Below are positions 9,951-20,290 of a DNA stretch of 64,000 nt, piece after piece. The position numbers and the translations under genes are program-made. Below the pieces are notes generated by a model. The model was not told the DNA's origin. It saw only the letters and a list, made by a program, of their open reading frames with translations, and searched no databases. The stretch comes from Vibrio echinoideorum (GTDB lineage Bacteria; Pseudomonadota; Gammaproteobacteria; Enterobacterales; Vibrionaceae): NCBI RefSeq assembly GCF_024347455.1, contig NZ_AP025483.1:2852001-2916000 (forward strand). The letters are read 5' to 3'. Each line of letters opens with the position of its first letter. The first letter of the stretch is position 1.

Positions 9951-12071
9951 ATGACGATGGAAAAAGACTATGTCACAAAAGAACTTAGCTGGTTATCTTT
10001 CAATGAAAGGGTACTGCAAGAAGCGGCTGATAAATCTGTTCCATTGATTGAAAGGATTCGCTTTTTAGGCATTTACTCCAAAAATCTCGATGAATTCTAC
10101 AAAGTCCGATTTGCTGACATAAAACGTAAGATCTTGTTTAAAGATCCACCAACATCAACAAACTCCCCCAAAACCTTGCTAGCTCGAATGCAGGATAAAG
10201 CTGGTGAACTAGACGTTCGCTTCAATGAACTGTACAACGATTTATTGTTAGAATTAGCACGTAACCGTATTTTTCTGGTCAATGAACAGCAAATCAGCGC
10301 GGAACAAAGTGAATGGGTTAGGAAGTATTTTAAGAAAAAAGTACTCCCCCACTTAACCCCTTTGTTGTTAAACGAAGATAGTCTGTTACTCAATATCCTA
10401 AAAGATGACCAGAGCTATTTTGCCATCGACATCAACCGTCACGACTCTTCTCAATATGCACTGTTAGAGATCCCATCTGAAGAACTCCCTCGTTTTGTTA
10501 AGCTTCCAGAGTCTTCAGATTCACAACGTACAACTTTGATCTTATTAGATAATATAGTTCGATTATGTCTAGACGACCTATTAAAAGGGTTCTTTGATTA
10601 CGATTCATTGACCTGCTTTGCCATTAAAATGACTCGCGATGCAGATTATGATCTGCAAAAAGACGATGAACGACAAAAAAATAGTAACAACAACCTGCTA
10701 GAGGCGATGTCGTTAGGTTTAGAGCAACGTCTCACAGCACTGCCAATTCGCCTCATTTATGAATCTGAAATGCCAGCTGAAATGCTAAGTTTTTTACGAC
10801 TCAAACTCAAACTATCAGATTATGATAACGTGATTGCGGGTGGGCGTTATCATAACTTTAAACACTTTTCTGAGTTCCCAAGCCTCAATCGACATGATCT
10901 GATCAATCGTCCGCTCTCAGCCATTAAATGTGCGCAATTCAGTCAGTACTCTAACTATTTTGAAGCAATCAAAGCACGCGATATCTTATTGCATTACCCC
11001 TATCACACCTTTGACCACATTACTGAACTTGTTAGGCAAGCCTCATTTGACCCTAAGGTCACAGTCATCAAAATAAACATCTATCGGGTAGCTCGAGGTT
11101 CTAAGCTGCTCAACTCAATAATTGATGCCGCACATAATGGTAAAAAAGTGACGGTCGTGGTCGAACTACAAGCCCGCTTTGATGAACAGGCCAATATTCA
11201 ATGGACTAAGACTCTTCAAGAAGCTGGCGTAAAAGTGATCCATGGGATACCAAGTTTAAAGATTCACTCCAAGCTACTGCTCATCAAAAGAAAAAACGGC
11301 AAAGCGCTGGAGCATTATGCTCATATTGGAACGGGTAATTTTCATGAAGTGACAGCTCGCGTCTACACTGATTTTTCTTTATTAACTGCAAATGAAGAGT
11401 TAACACAAGAGGTTAGACAGGTCTTCAAATACATTGAGAACCCTTATCAAAAATCACAATTTAAACTGCTTATTGTGTCACCAAAAAATACCCGAAAACG
11501 GCTTTATCAGTTAATCGACAATGAAATACAGAATGCGGCTGATAACAAACCAGCATCGATCACTCTGAAATTAAACAACTTAGTCGACCGATGTATCATC
11601 GACAAACTGTATCAAGCCAGTCAGGCGAATGTGAAAATTAGAATGATCATTCGTGGTATGTGCTCTTTGGTTCCAGGGATCCCAAACATCAGTGACAATA
11701 TTGAGATCATTAGCGTGGTCGATCGTTTTCTCGAGCATCCAAGAGTGATGATCTTTCATAACACAGGAAAACCCAAAGTATACATATCTTCAGCTGACTG
11801 GATGACACGAAATTTTGACCACCGAATCGAGGTGGCGGCCCCTATTTTAGACCCAAAGATCAAGCAAACTATTATCGACATCACTGAGTTTCATTTTGAA
11901 GATTACAACAAAGCCCGGAGCCTTGACCAAGCGATGAGTAACGTTTATTTACCGCCACAATCTAACCGCCTAGATTATTCAACGTCACAACTCGCCACTT
12001 ACCACTATATTAAACATAGTGAGAAACAAGCTCGTAAGAAATACAAGCAAGAGAAAAAGTCATGCAGTTAA
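9951..12071 (+). CDS. ppk1: Polyphosphate kinase 1
   Basis: Membrane-associated enzyme that reversibly polymerises the gamma-phosphate of ATP into polyphosphate. The 706 residues start with the family signature KELSWLSFNERVLQEA. The phospholipase-D-like catalytic segments are visible: IHSKLLLI, HIGTGNFHE with the autophosphorylated histidine (near residue 456), and the second histidine in MIFHNTGKPKVY. A basic, lysine-rich tail of about 20 residues extends past the conserved core. The start at 9951 has an AGGA site 8 bases upstream. It overlaps ppx by 10 bases, so the two are co-translated. No convincing Pho box was found in front of it. Confidence 0.97.
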   Translation: MTMEKDYVTKELSWLSFNERVLQEAADKSVPLIERIRFLGIYSKNLDEFYKVRFADIKRKILFKDPPTSTNSPKTLLARMQDKAGELDVRFNELYNDLLLELARNRIFLVNEQQISAEQSEWVRKYFKKKVLPHLTPLLLNEDSLLLNILKDDQSYFAIDINRHDSSQYALLEIPSEELPRFVKLPESSDSQRTTLILLDNIVRLCLDDLLKGFFDYDSLTCFAIKMTRDADYDLQKDDERQKNSNNNLLEAMSLGLEQRLTALPIRLIYESEMPAEMLSFLRLKLKLSDYDNVIAGGRYHNFKHFSEFPSLNRHDLINRPLSAIKCAQFSQYSNYFEAIKARDILLHYPYHTFDHITELVRQASFDPKVTVIKINIYRVARGSKLLNSIIDAAHNGKKVTVVVELQARFDEQANIQWTKTLQEAGVKVIHGIPSLKIHSKLLLIKRKNGKALEHYAHIGTGNFHEVTARVYTDFSLLTANEELTQEVRQVFKYIENPYQKSQFKLLIVSPKNTRKRLYQLIDNEIQNAADNKPASITLKLNNLVDRCIIDKLYQASQANVKIRMIIRGMCSLVPGIPNISDNIEIISVVDRFLEHPRVMIFHNTGKPKVYISSADWMTRNFDHRIEVAAPILDPKIKQTIIDITEFHFEDYNKARSLDQAMSNVYLPPQSNRLDYSTSQLATYHYIKHSEKQARKKYKQEKKSCS

Positions 12072-13573
12072 TCGGTGATAAACGCCCAAGATGTATTGCA
12101 GCTATCGATTTAGGTTCGAATAGCTTCCATATGGTGGTCGCTCAAGTTTTTGATCAACACTTACAGTTGGTCAGTCGACACAAGCAAAAAGTGAGATTAG
12201 GGGATGGGCTGGACGCACATCAGTATCTATCCAAAAACGCGATCGAGAGAGGTTTGGAATGCCTCACACTCTTTGCAGAAAGACTCACTGACTTTGAGGT
12301 TGATGATGTCAGAGTAGTTGCCACACACACGCTAAGAAAAGCTAAGAATGCTAAAGAATTTTTGGAACGAGCAAAGACCATATTCCCCTTTCCTATAGAG
12401 ATCATTTCAGGACAAGAAGAAGCCCGGATTATCTATAACGGCGTAGAACATACCCAGATAGCCTCTAAAACAAAGCTCGTGATTGATATAGGAGGAGGAA
12501 GTACTGAAATAATAGCAGGACAGGGCTTTACACCCAAAATCGCTCATAGCTTATCGATGGGGTGTGTCAGCTTCACTCAACGTTTTTTCATTGATGGAAA
12601 ACTCACATCACAACACTTTTCTAACGCCTATTCCGCGGCTATTCAGTTGTTAACTCCCTTGATTGAGGACTACCATTCATTGACTTGGGATGTCGCCTTT
12701 GGTTCATCTGGCACAACGAAATCAATCAAAGAGGTACTTATAGGATTAGGTTTTTGTGATGGCTATATAACACCAGCACGACTGAGTTATCTAAAAAATC
12801 ATTTGAGTGAGTTTTCTTCATCAAAAGAAATTCGTCTTTCAGGATTAAGCGATGAAAGAAAACTGGTGTTTGCCGCTGGCGTTACCATTTTATCGGCAGT
12901 AATGGATACTCTAAATATCAAAGAGCTACACTTCTCTGACGGCGCTTTAAGAGAAGGCGTTCTTTATGATATGGAAGATAAGTTTAAAAATTGCGACATA
13001 CGAGTGCGCACCGCAGAGGCATTAATCTCACGCTACCACATAGACTTAGCTCATGGGGAAAAAGTAAAAGAGCTAGCGCTTACGTTATTGAAACAAATTA
13101 AACCGCAGGTAGAAACCGAAGTCAGTCGTGAATTATTTGATCTTCTTGGCTGGTCAGCACTGCTTCATGAAATAGGACAAAGTATTTCATTTCAAGGTTA
13201 CCATCGCCATTCAGCTTATTTGCTCAAACATACGACGATGCCCGGCTTTAATACAGAACAACAACGTCTGCTCTCGGTATTGGTTCGCTATCAAAGAAAA
13301 GCAATTAAGCGACAAGAGTTACCTGAGTTATCTCTGTTTAAACCCAAACAAGTAACGCTCCTAATTCGAATATTAAGACTTGCTATCCTTATCAATCGAC
13401 AACGAAATCAATCATCAACACCAAGTGTGAAATTAACGATTGAGCAGGAGGAAAGATGGACTTTAGAAGGGGATAGCACTGACTGGTTAGTCAAAAATCA
13501 ATTGCTTGATTATGAACTCAAAGAAGAGCAACAGCGTTGGGAAAATGCGGGGTGGTTATTAAAATTAAGCTGA
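12062..13573 (+). CDS. ppx: Exopolyphosphatase (Ppx/GppA family)
   Basis: Releases orthophosphate from the ends of polyphosphate, opposing the kinase encoded just upstream. The 503 residues begin with the actin-like nucleotide-fold motif AAIDLGSNSFHMVVAQ and continue with VIDIGGGSTEII near residue 143. The C-terminal ~190 residues are the HD-like helical domain (LLHEIGQSISFQGYHRHSAYL). Position directly after ppk favours Ppx over the related guanosine pentaphosphatase GppA. The gene converges on the pstS-like gene, with no clear terminator in the 80-base gap. Confidence 0.93.
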   Translation: MQLIGDKRPRCIAAIDLGSNSFHMVVAQVFDQHLQLVSRHKQKVRLGDGLDAHQYLSKNAIERGLECLTLFAERLTDFEVDDVRVVATHTLRKAKNAKEFLERAKTIFPFPIEIISGQEEARIIYNGVEHTQIASKTKLVIDIGGGSTEIIAGQGFTPKIAHSLSMGCVSFTQRFFIDGKLTSQHFSNAYSAAIQLLTPLIEDYHSLTWDVAFGSSGTTKSIKEVLIGLGFCDGYITPARLSYLKNHLSEFSSSKEIRLSGLSDERKLVFAAGVTILSAVMDTLNIKELHFSDGALREGVLYDMEDKFKNCDIRVRTAEALISRYHIDLAHGEKVKELALTLLKQIKPQVETEVSRELFDLLGWSALLHEIGQSISFQGYHRHSAYLLKHTTMPGFNTEQQRLLSVLVRYQRKAIKRQELPELSLFKPKQVTLLIRILRLAILINRQRNQSSTPSVKLTIEQEERWTLEGDSTDWLVKNQLLDYELKEEQQRWENAGWLLKLS

Positions 13574-13653
13574 AGAGTTAACTTAAAGACAATCAACTAA
13601 AACAAAAACAGCCTACTATTCAGCAAACTGTATACCATTTTTTAAAGAATGAG

Positions 13654-14631
13654 CTAGAGCCCGATCTTGGCTAACTCTTGCTCTGCGAACTCAGACGGTA
13701 TCGCTAAGTAACCATCTTTTTCTACAAGCTCTTGCCCCTGCTTTGAAAACACAAAAGTAAGAAACTCTCTCTCAACAGGAGAAAGTGGTTTATCAGGATG
13801 CTTGTTCACATAGACATACAAAAAGCGAGATAACGGATAGTCACCGCTCAAAATATTCGCTCGAGTAGGCTCAACATATTGCAAACCTCTCTCTGCAATC
13901 GGAATTAATTTAACGCCAGCTACTCGATAACCAATGCCCGAGTAGCCTATCCCACTGATGGACGATGCGACAGATTGAACAACTGAAGCAGAACCAGGCT
14001 GCTCATTGACTCGATTCTTGAAATCACCTCCGCACAACGCATTTTGCTTGAAGTAACCATAGGTTCCCGAAACTGAATTACGGCCGAATAGTTGGAAGCG
14101 ATGTTTTGCCCACGGTTGATCAACGCCTAGAGCTTGCCAGTTATTTAGTGGCTTAGTCGCACCACAGCGTAATGTCTCAGAAAAAACACCGTCAATCTGA
14201 CGAAAGTTCAGCCCTTCAATTGGATTATCACGGTGCACAAACAGACCGATAGCATCGATAGCAACTCGGAGCGCTGTTGGCTTATAGCCATGCTCTCTTT
14301 CGAACGCTTCTACTTCTCTTAGGCGCATTGGTCGGCTCATAGGACCAAGATGAGCTGTACCTTCAGTTAAAGCTGGAGGTGCCGTTGCAGAACCAGAAGC
14401 TTGAACCTGAGCGTTAACATTCGGATAGTAAGATTTAAACTCTTCGACCCATAACGTTGTCATACCCGCCAAAGTATCCGAGCCTACCGACAATAAGCTC
14501 CCAGAAATACCTGGTACCTTAGAATAATTAGGAAGCGATTCGATGCTCTGTTCAGCATGACTAGGATAAACCAAAGCAAACGATAATAATGAACTAACGG
14601 GTAAACGCATCCTGCGTATTAAAGTATTCAT
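13654..14631 (-). CDS. Phosphate-binding protein, PstS-like (third gene of phoB-phoR operon)
   Basis: Periplasmic substrate-binding protein of the phosphate ABC family, 325 residues with a signal peptide ending around SHA (residue 26). Typical features are [16 protein letters not shown], the [13 protein letters not shown] phosphate loop near residue 83 and [14 protein letters not shown] near residue 185. Its ATG overlaps the phoR stop by 4 bases, so it belongs to the phoB-phoR transcript rather than to pstC-pstA-pstB-phoU, which has no binding protein of its own here. It may feed the Pst permease, or sense phosphate near PhoR. Another pstS may exist elsewhere in the genome. Confidence 0.9.
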   Translation of the reverse strand: MNTLIRRMRLPVSSLLSFALVYPSHAEQSIESLPNYSKVPGISGSLLSVGSDTLAGMTTLWVEEFKSYYPNVNAQVQASGSATAPPALTEGTAHLGPMSRPMRLREVEAFEREHGYKPTALRVAIDAIGLFVHRDNPIEGLNFRQIDGVFSETLRCGATKPLNNWQALGVDQPWAKHRFQLFGRNSVSGTYGYFKQNALCGGDFKNRVNEQPGSASVVQSVASSISGIGYSGIGYRVAGVKLIPIAERGLQYVEPTRANILSGDYPLSRFLYVYVNKHPDKPLSPVEREFLTFVFSKQGQELVEKDGYLAIPSEFAEQELAKIGL

Positions 14632-15926
14632 GACACGGTTAGTCTATTTGGAAGCGTGAAATGGAATCGGCTACCAACGCCAACTTCACTTTGAATTTCT
14701 AAATGTGAGTCATGATGGCTAAGCGCATGCTTCACAATCGCTAACCCAAGACCACTACCACCCGTATCGCGTGAGCGAGCTTTATCAACACGATAAAAAC
14801 GCTCAGTGAGTCGATGCAGGTGTTGTGGCTCTATTCCGTCTCCGGTGTCTGATACGTCCAAACATGCACCTTGGCTAGTTTGATACCAACGAACCTTAAC
14901 CGTAGCGCCCGGTGGCGTATATTTGACTGCGTTGTAAACTAGATTCGATATTGCGCTTCTTAGCTGATCTTCATCCGCTAAGACTCGTAAGCTCTTATCA
15001 ATATCAAACTCTAGCTTATGTTCACGATCGCCACTTAAGCTTGCAGCCTCTTTCTCCAATACTTCTAACATAGCCGGTACATTGACGACTTCATCCAACT
15101 CATGCATCGGTGCAGCTTCAATTTTTGACAGTGTTAAAAGCTGATTCACCAGACTGTTCATTCGGTTCAATTGCTCAGTCATCACGCCATGGGCTTTAGG
15201 CCACATAGGCCCAACGATCATGTCTGGGTCTTCCGTCATTTCAAGGTAGCCCTGAAGTACGGTCATTGGAGTACGCAACTCGTGAGAAACGTTAGCAAAG
15301 AAGTTACGACGCATACCTTCCAACTGTTTAAGTTGAGTAACGTCACGCACGACCATCAGGTGTTCGCCCTCAGTGTACGGCACGATACGCAGTTCAAGCA
15401 TACGTTCCACATTGAGTGGCGATGGCATCTCTAACGGCTCTGAGAAATCTTGTTTATTTAGGTACTTGATGAAGTCCGGCGTGCGGATCAAGTTGGAGAT
15501 AGGTTGCCCAGAGTCGTCTGGCCAGCGAAACCCCAGCAAATACTGAGCAAGCTTGTTACACCAAACGATATTGCCTTCACCGCGAAATACCACAACGGCA
15601 TCGGGTAGAGATTCAGCACCATTTCTGAAACGGCGGATTAGGTTAGTCAGTTCTTTGCGTTTGCGACGCTGCCTCTGCTGCATACGATAAATACCGTTAA
15701 ACAGAGATTCCCAATTTCCTGAGCCTGAAGGTGGTGTTAAACGCTTTTCATCCCACAACCAAGCGGACAACCGCATCTGATTGTGTAAATGCCATCCCAA
15801 CTGCAAAATCGTAGCAGCGAGCAGTAACCATGGTAAATAGCCGAATATCCAACCGACTAAAACCCAAGGTGCGTAAAAAAAAGCCAGCTCCCAAGCTAGC
15901 TTTTTCCAGGTTAACTTTTCAACCAT
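14628..15926 (-). CDS. phoR: Phosphate regulon sensor histidine kinase PhoR
   Basis: Inner-membrane kinase/phosphatase that controls PhoB according to signals from Pst and PhoU. The 432 residues have two hydrophobic segments near the N-terminus (about 8-45) with almost no periplasmic loop, then a PAS domain (about 95-200). The phospho-acceptor histidine is in [13 protein letters not shown] near residue 216. The ATPase region has N ([13 protein letters not shown]), G1 (DTGDGI), F (FYRVD) and G2 ([12 protein letters not shown]) boxes. It follows phoB by 33 bases and overlaps the pstS-like gene by 4. Confidence 0.96.
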   Translation of the reverse strand: MVEKLTWKKLAWELAFFYAPWVLVGWIFGYLPWLLLAATILQLGWHLHNQMRLSAWLWDEKRLTPPSGSGNWESLFNGIYRMQQRQRRKRKELTNLIRRFRNGAESLPDAVVVFRGEGNIVWCNKLAQYLLGFRWPDDSGQPISNLIRTPDFIKYLNKQDFSEPLEMPSPLNVERMLELRIVPYTEGEHLMVVRDVTQLKQLEGMRRNFFANVSHELRTPMTVLQGYLEMTEDPDMIVGPMWPKAHGVMTEQLNRMNSLVNQLLTLSKIEAAPMHELDEVVNVPAMLEVLEKEAASLSGDREHKLEFDIDKSLRVLADEDQLRSAISNLVYNAVKYTPPGATVKVRWYQTSQGACLDVSDTGDGIEPQHLHRLTERFYRVDKARSRDTGGSGLGLAIVKHALSHHDSHLEIQSEVGVGSRFHFTLPNRLTVS

Positions 15927-15959
15927 TCAGGACTCCGTAAACTGGGTAGCGAAGCCACA

Positions 15960-16649
15960 CTAAGCTTTTGTAGAAAAACGGTAGCCCGCGCCGCGAACCG
16001 TTTGGATTAGCTTATCATGACCTGCAGATTCAAGCGCCTTACGTAGGCGTCGAATATGTACGTCAACAGTACGATCTTCAACGTAAACGTTAGTACCCCA
16101 TACATTGTTCAGCAGCTGTTCTCGGCTGTATACGCGCTCTTGGTGAGTCATAAAAAAGTGCAGCATTTTAAACTCGGTCGGTCCCATATCAACAGGGCCT
16201 TCACTTGCAGTAACGCGGTGAGATACAGGGTCTAATTTAAGACCTTGAACATCAATAACATCTTCCAATGCGGTAGGCGTGACACGACGAATAACCGCCT
16301 TGAGGCGTGCTACTAGTTCTTTTGGTGAAAATGGTTTAGTGATGTAGTCGTCAGCGCCGACTTCTAATCCACGGACCTTATCTTCTTCTTCGCCACGAGC
16401 CGTCAGCATCACTACAGGAATGTTACGAGTTAACTCTTCACGCTTCATGTGCTTGATAAAGTTTATCCCGCTACCACCAGGTAGCATCCAATCTAGTAAT
16501 ACTAGATCTGGGAAAGGTTCACATAGCTTGTTTACCGCTGTATCGTAATCTTCAGCCTCTACTGCTTGGTAGCCTTTTTGTTCAAGAACAAAACACAGCA
16601 TCTCACGAATAGGTGCTTCATCCTCAACGACCAGAATCCTTCTCGACAT
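15960..16649 (-). CDS. phoB: Phosphate regulon response regulator PhoB
   Basis: OmpR-family response regulator that activates the phosphate-starvation regulon. I start it at the ATG giving [11 protein letters not shown] (229 residues, the E. coli length). AAAGG lies 9-13 bases upstream, whereas the ATG at 16676 would add nine unconserved residues. The receiver domain carries the acidic pocket E9-D10, the phosphorylated Asp53 ([10 protein letters not shown]) and the Lys of [14 protein letters not shown]. The C-terminal winged helix (about 130-229) contains [11 protein letters not shown] and [12 protein letters not shown] Pho box stands upstream, implying autoregulation. Confidence 0.97.
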   Translation of the reverse strand: MSRRILVVEDEAPIREMLCFVLEQKGYQAVEAEDYDTAVNKLCEPFPDLVLLDWMLPGGSGINFIKHMKREELTRNIPVVMLTARGEEEDKVRGLEVGADDYITKPFSPKELVARLKAVIRRVTPTALEDVIDVQGLKLDPVSHRVTASEGPVDMGPTEFKMLHFFMTHQERVYSREQLLNNVWGTNVYVEDRTVDVHIRRLRKALESAGHDKLIQTVRGAGYRFSTKA

Positions 16650-16684
16650 AATTGAATAGCCTTTGTATGTAATCAACGCATTGC

Positions 16685-16717
16685 ATTATCTGAGTTAATT
16701 ATGACACTTTTGTGACC
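16685..16717 (-). promoter_or_regulatory. phoB promoter with Pho box
   Basis: On the minus strand GGTCACAAAAGTGTCAT (16701-16717) contains GTCA twice, 11 bp apart, as expected for a PhoB site. GATAAT (16685-16690), a good -10, follows 10 bases downstream. The arrangement supports PhoB autoactivation of phoB-phoR-pstS. Confidence 0.8.
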
Positions 16718-16843
16718 TTTGAAAACAAATTTTCATATAACTGTCTCAAAGAATTCACTTTATAACTTTTGGAACAGAGCTAGGGACAAATCAAGTTAGA
16801 TCTCATATCATGAAGCACTTCTAAAAAGGTATGAGAAAAATTT

Positions 16844-17758
16844 ATGTGGTTTAAAAATTGCCTAGTCTATCGCTTCAACCGTGATATTGATTTCAACGCA
16901 GATCAGCTAGAGAAACAACTTGAAGAATTCCGTTTTACTCCTTGTGGTAGTCAAGACAAGCAGAAGTTTGGCTGGGTAAATGCGATGGGTAGACACGGCG
17001 ATATGATGACGCACGTATCAGAAAACCGCATTCTAATTTGTGCAAAGAAAGAAGAGAAAATGCTTCCAGCTTCTGTGATCAAAGATTCATTGAATGCAAA
17101 AGTAGAAACGCTTGAGGCAGAGTCTGGTACTCCTCTGAAAAAGAAAGAAAAAGACAGCCTAAAAGAAGACATCATCATCGACCTTCTTCCTCGTGCTTTC
17201 AGCCGCAGTAACTTCACTTACGCGCTGATCATGCCGAAAGAAGGCTTTATTGTGGTTGATGCTAGCAGCTACAAGAAAGCTGAAGACGTATTAGCATTAC
17301 TACGTAAAACAATGGGTAGCTTGCCAGTAGTACCAGCTATTCCAGAGCAAGCGATTGATACGACGTTAACTGAGTGGGTTAAGTCAGGTGATACTCCTAA
17401 GGGTATTACAATGCTTGATGAAGCCGAGCTTAAATCAATCCAAGAAGACGGCGGTATTGTTCGAGTTAAGAAACAAGAACTAGAAGCTGATGAGATTAAA
17501 AACCACATCGAAGCCAACAAAGTTGTGACTAAGCTTCTGATCAACTGGCAAGATCGCATTGAGTTTATTCTTGCTGAAGATGGCAGCATCAAACGCCTGA
17601 AATTCAGTGATGAACTAAAAGATGAGAACGACGACATTCCTCGCGAAGATCAAGCTGCGCGCTTTGATGCAGATTTCTCACTGCTATGTGGTGAATTCAG
17701 TGTTTTCCTACCAAACCTATTTGAATCATTAGGCGGGTTAACTCAACCTAACGCTTAA
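16844..17758 (+). CDS. rdgC: Recombination-associated protein RdgC
   Basis: DNA-binding protein forming a ring dimer around duplex DNA and modulating RecA. The 304 residues match the family (E. coli 303). Characteristic segments are the N-terminal [13 protein letters not shown], the RPFSR-like region ([18 protein letters not shown]) and the C-terminal [19 protein letters not shown]. The gene is monocistronic, divergent from phoB with a 195-base shared upstream region, and is followed by an 11-bp inverted repeat. Confidence 0.96.
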   Translation: MWFKNCLVYRFNRDIDFNADQLEKQLEEFRFTPCGSQDKQKFGWVNAMGRHGDMMTHVSENRILICAKKEEKMLPASVIKDSLNAKVETLEAESGTPLKKKEKDSLKEDIIIDLLPRAFSRSNFTYALIMPKEGFIVVDASSYKKAEDVLALLRKTMGSLPVVPAIPEQAIDTTLTEWVKSGDTPKGITMLDEAELKSIQEDGGIVRVKKQELEADEIKNHIEANKVVTKLLINWQDRIEFILAEDGSIKRLKFSDELKDENDDIPREDQAARFDADFSLLCGEFSVFLPNLFESLGGLTQPNA

Positions 17759-17771
17759 TCAGTAATACTCA

Positions 17772-17800
17772 AAGCTCAGATGTCGATGGCATCTGAGCTT
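17772..17800. repeat. Inverted repeat downstream of rdgC (possible terminator)
   Basis: AAGCTCAGATG (17772-17782) pairs perfectly with CATCTGAGCTT (17790-17800) over a 7-base loop. The following bases are not T-rich, so termination would be weak or factor-dependent. Confidence 0.5.
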
Positions 17801-17963
17801 ACTTCCCTCAAACTTCTGCTTATATCCATCTCTCCACCCTATTCTTAATATCATTGTTATCTTTAAGGCTATCAACCAAACTCATTTTAGCGTAAAATTT
17901 GCGCCCCTTTGATATCACTTGGTGGTATCAACCTGACTTGAGATCAGATTAGAGAACGAAGCA

Positions 17964-19382
17964 ATGACTACACAAAAACCATTTGTACCTGAACTATTAT
18001 CACCGGCAGGAAGCCTTAAAAACATGCGTTACGCATTCGCCTACGGCGCAGATGCAGTTTACGCAGGCCAGCCACGTTACAGCCTTCGTGTTCGTAACAA
18101 CGAGTTCAATCACGAAAACCTACAAATCGGTATCGATGAAGCTCATGCTCAAGGCAAAAAGTTATATGTTGTATGTAACATTCAGCCACACAACTCTAAA
18201 TTAAAAACATTCATTCGCGACCTTAAACCTGTTGTAGAGATGGGCCCTGACGCTCTGATTATGTCAGACCCAGGTCTTATCATGATGGTTCGTGAATCAT
18301 TCCCAGAAATGCCAATCCACCTTTCTGTACAAGCAAACGCAGTAAACTGGGCAACCGTAAAATTCTGGTCAACTCAAGGCGTTGAACGTGTGATCCTATC
18401 TCGAGAGCTTTCACTTGAAGAGATCGAAGAGATTCGCGAAAACTGTCCAGAAACAGAACTTGAGATCTTTGTCCACGGCGCACTATGCATGGCTTACTCC
18501 GGTCGTTGTCTACTTTCTGGTTACATGAATAAACGCGATCCAAACCAAGGCACTTGTACTAACGCTTGTCGTTGGGAATACAAAACTGAAGCAGCGAAAG
18601 AAGACGAAAACGGTCAGATCGTTGAAGCAAACCCTACAGGTGTCGCTATTCAAGAAGTAGAAACTCAAGGTATTGAAGTTCAAGACGAGCGCCCAGACAA
18701 CACACTAGGCCTTGGCAAACCAACTGATGAAGTCGTTTTACTTTCTGAATCACACAAGCCAGAAGAGAAAATGGCAGCGTTTGAAGATGAGCATGGTACT
18801 TACATCATGAACTCTAAAGATCTTCGCGCGATTCAGCACGTTGAACGCTTAACTAAGATGGGTGTTCACTCTCTTAAAATCGAAGGCCGCACTAAGTCAT
18901 TCTACTATTGTGCGCGTACAGCACAGGTTTACCGTAAAGCCATTGATGATGCTGTTGCAGGCAAGCCATTTGATGAAAGCCTAATGGGTACGCTAGAAAG
19001 CCTAGCTCACCGTGGCTACACTGAAGGCTTCTTACGTCGTCATACTCATGATTCATACCAAAACTATGAATACGGCTACTCGATCTCTGATAGTCAGCAG
19101 TTTGTAGGTGAGTTCACTGGTAAGCGCCGTGGCGACTTAGCGGAAGTAGAAGTGAAGAATAAATTCCTATTAGGCGATAGCTTAGAGATGATGACACCAA
19201 AAGGTAACATTGTTTTCAAACTAGAAGTAATGGAAAACCGTAAGTCTGAAGCAGTAGACGATGCAAAAGGTAACGGCCACTTCGTATTTATCCCTGTACC
19301 AGCAGATTTGGATTTAGAGTACGGCTTACTTATGCGTAACTTAAGCGCAGGCCAAGATACACGTAACGCATCAGGTAAATAA
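17964..19382 (+). CDS. trhP: U32-family tRNA hydroxylation protein (TrhP/YegQ)
   Basis: Member of peptidase family U32 matching E. coli YegQ, now known as TrhP. TrhP takes part in prephenate-dependent hydroxylation of uridine-34 in several tRNAs. The 472 residues begin with ELLSPAGSLKNMRYAFAYGADAVYAG. A central cysteine cluster (HGALCMAYSGRC ... GTCTNACRWEY, residues about 170-205) provides the ligands expected for an iron-sulfur cluster. An acidic insertion of roughly 60 residues (about 210-275) follows the cysteines. The ferredoxin gene 34 bases downstream on the same strand could supply electrons. Start chosen at the only ATG near the conserved N-terminus. Confidence 0.92.
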   Translation: MTTQKPFVPELLSPAGSLKNMRYAFAYGADAVYAGQPRYSLRVRNNEFNHENLQIGIDEAHAQGKKLYVVCNIQPHNSKLKTFIRDLKPVVEMGPDALIMSDPGLIMMVRESFPEMPIHLSVQANAVNWATVKFWSTQGVERVILSRELSLEEIEEIRENCPETELEIFVHGALCMAYSGRCLLSGYMNKRDPNQGTCTNACRWEYKTEAAKEDENGQIVEANPTGVAIQEVETQGIEVQDERPDNTLGLGKPTDEVVLLSESHKPEEKMAAFEDEHGTYIMNSKDLRAIQHVERLTKMGVHSLKIEGRTKSFYYCARTAQVYRKAIDDAVAGKPFDESLMGTLESLAHRGYTEGFLRRHTHDSYQNYEYGYSISDSQQFVGEFTGKRRGDLAEVEVKNKFLLGDSLEMMTPKGNIVFKLEVMENRKSEAVDDAKGNGHFVFIPVPADLDLEYGLLMRNLSAGQDTRNASGK

Positions 19383-19413
19383 CCTTTACTTGCGAAACTT
19401 TTGCTGAGAATAA

Positions 19414-19671
<258 letters not shown>

Positions 19672-19676
19672 AAAAG

Positions 19677-19710
19677 AAAAGGTTCAACTTAACCATAAGT
19701 TGAACCTTTT
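19677..19710. terminator. Bidirectional terminator between ferredoxin gene and 102-residue gene
   Basis: A 15-bp perfect inverted repeat (19677-19691 with 19696-19710), flanked by A-run and T-run, serves both convergent genes. Confidence 0.93.
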
Positions 19711-19712
19711 TT

Positions 19713-20021
19713 TTATCCCGATTTACCAATTGGATAAATATTGCAGAAGAGCTCTTTTTCAAATTGATATTCGAGTCGCTCTCGCCAATTTATCGATTGC
19801 GCTATAGGAACAAGATAAAAGTTTTCCCTACTGGTGTCTGTCACAAATGCCATTCCATACTGCATTAATTCATAGTGCACATCATTGACGAAACTAGGGT
19901 CTAATCGTTGTCTACCGGTCAGTTGATTAATATCATCTCTTGAGATAGAAATACCTGAGTTTTCCGTACTGAACCTATGTCGTAACCATTCTGAAAATTC
20001 CTTTGCACAAATCATAGTCAT
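19713..20021 (-). CDS. Hypothetical protein, 102 residues
   Basis: I do not recognise this protein. It is soluble, without signal peptide or membrane segment, starts MTMICAKEFSEWLRHRF and contains several short amphipathic helices with Trp, Tyr and Phe. The start at 20021 is supported by an AAGGA site 7 bases upstream; the next ATG, two codons on, would lie too far from it. A bidirectional terminator sits immediately downstream and about 270 bases of non-coding DNA lie upstream, so it is an independent unit. The real start signal and terminator argue for a genuine gene. The segment SISRDDINQLTGRQRLDPSF hints at a helix-turn-helix-like or winged fold, but this is weak. Confidence 0.7.
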   Translation of the reverse strand: MTMICAKEFSEWLRHRFSTENSGISISRDDINQLTGRQRLDPSFVNDVHYELMQYGMAFVTDTSRENFYLVPIAQSINWRERLEYQFEKELFCNIYPIGKSG

Positions 20022-20290
20022 AGTCTTATCCTTGAATTATCTATCGACGGGTATCAGACTCTGATTTCACAACTGCACATAAGCCGTATCTTTCACCCCA
20101 AAACTCTCCATCCCTGACCAAACGTTATCAAATTCGCCATTGTTCCTACTGTTGTCGTTGTTGTTTTTTTAATATCAAACGATGTTCTTAATTACGTGTT
20201 TATAAACTCTAGACAAAAGTGTGACATTTCTCCAGTTTCAGAGATGAGAAAACCAGTGGCATTTCACTGTAATAGTCTCGATAAACACAA

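Noticed and set aside
16649..16676. Longer PhoB start
   Set aside because: Nine extra residues are not conserved, and the ribosome-binding site fits the inner ATG.
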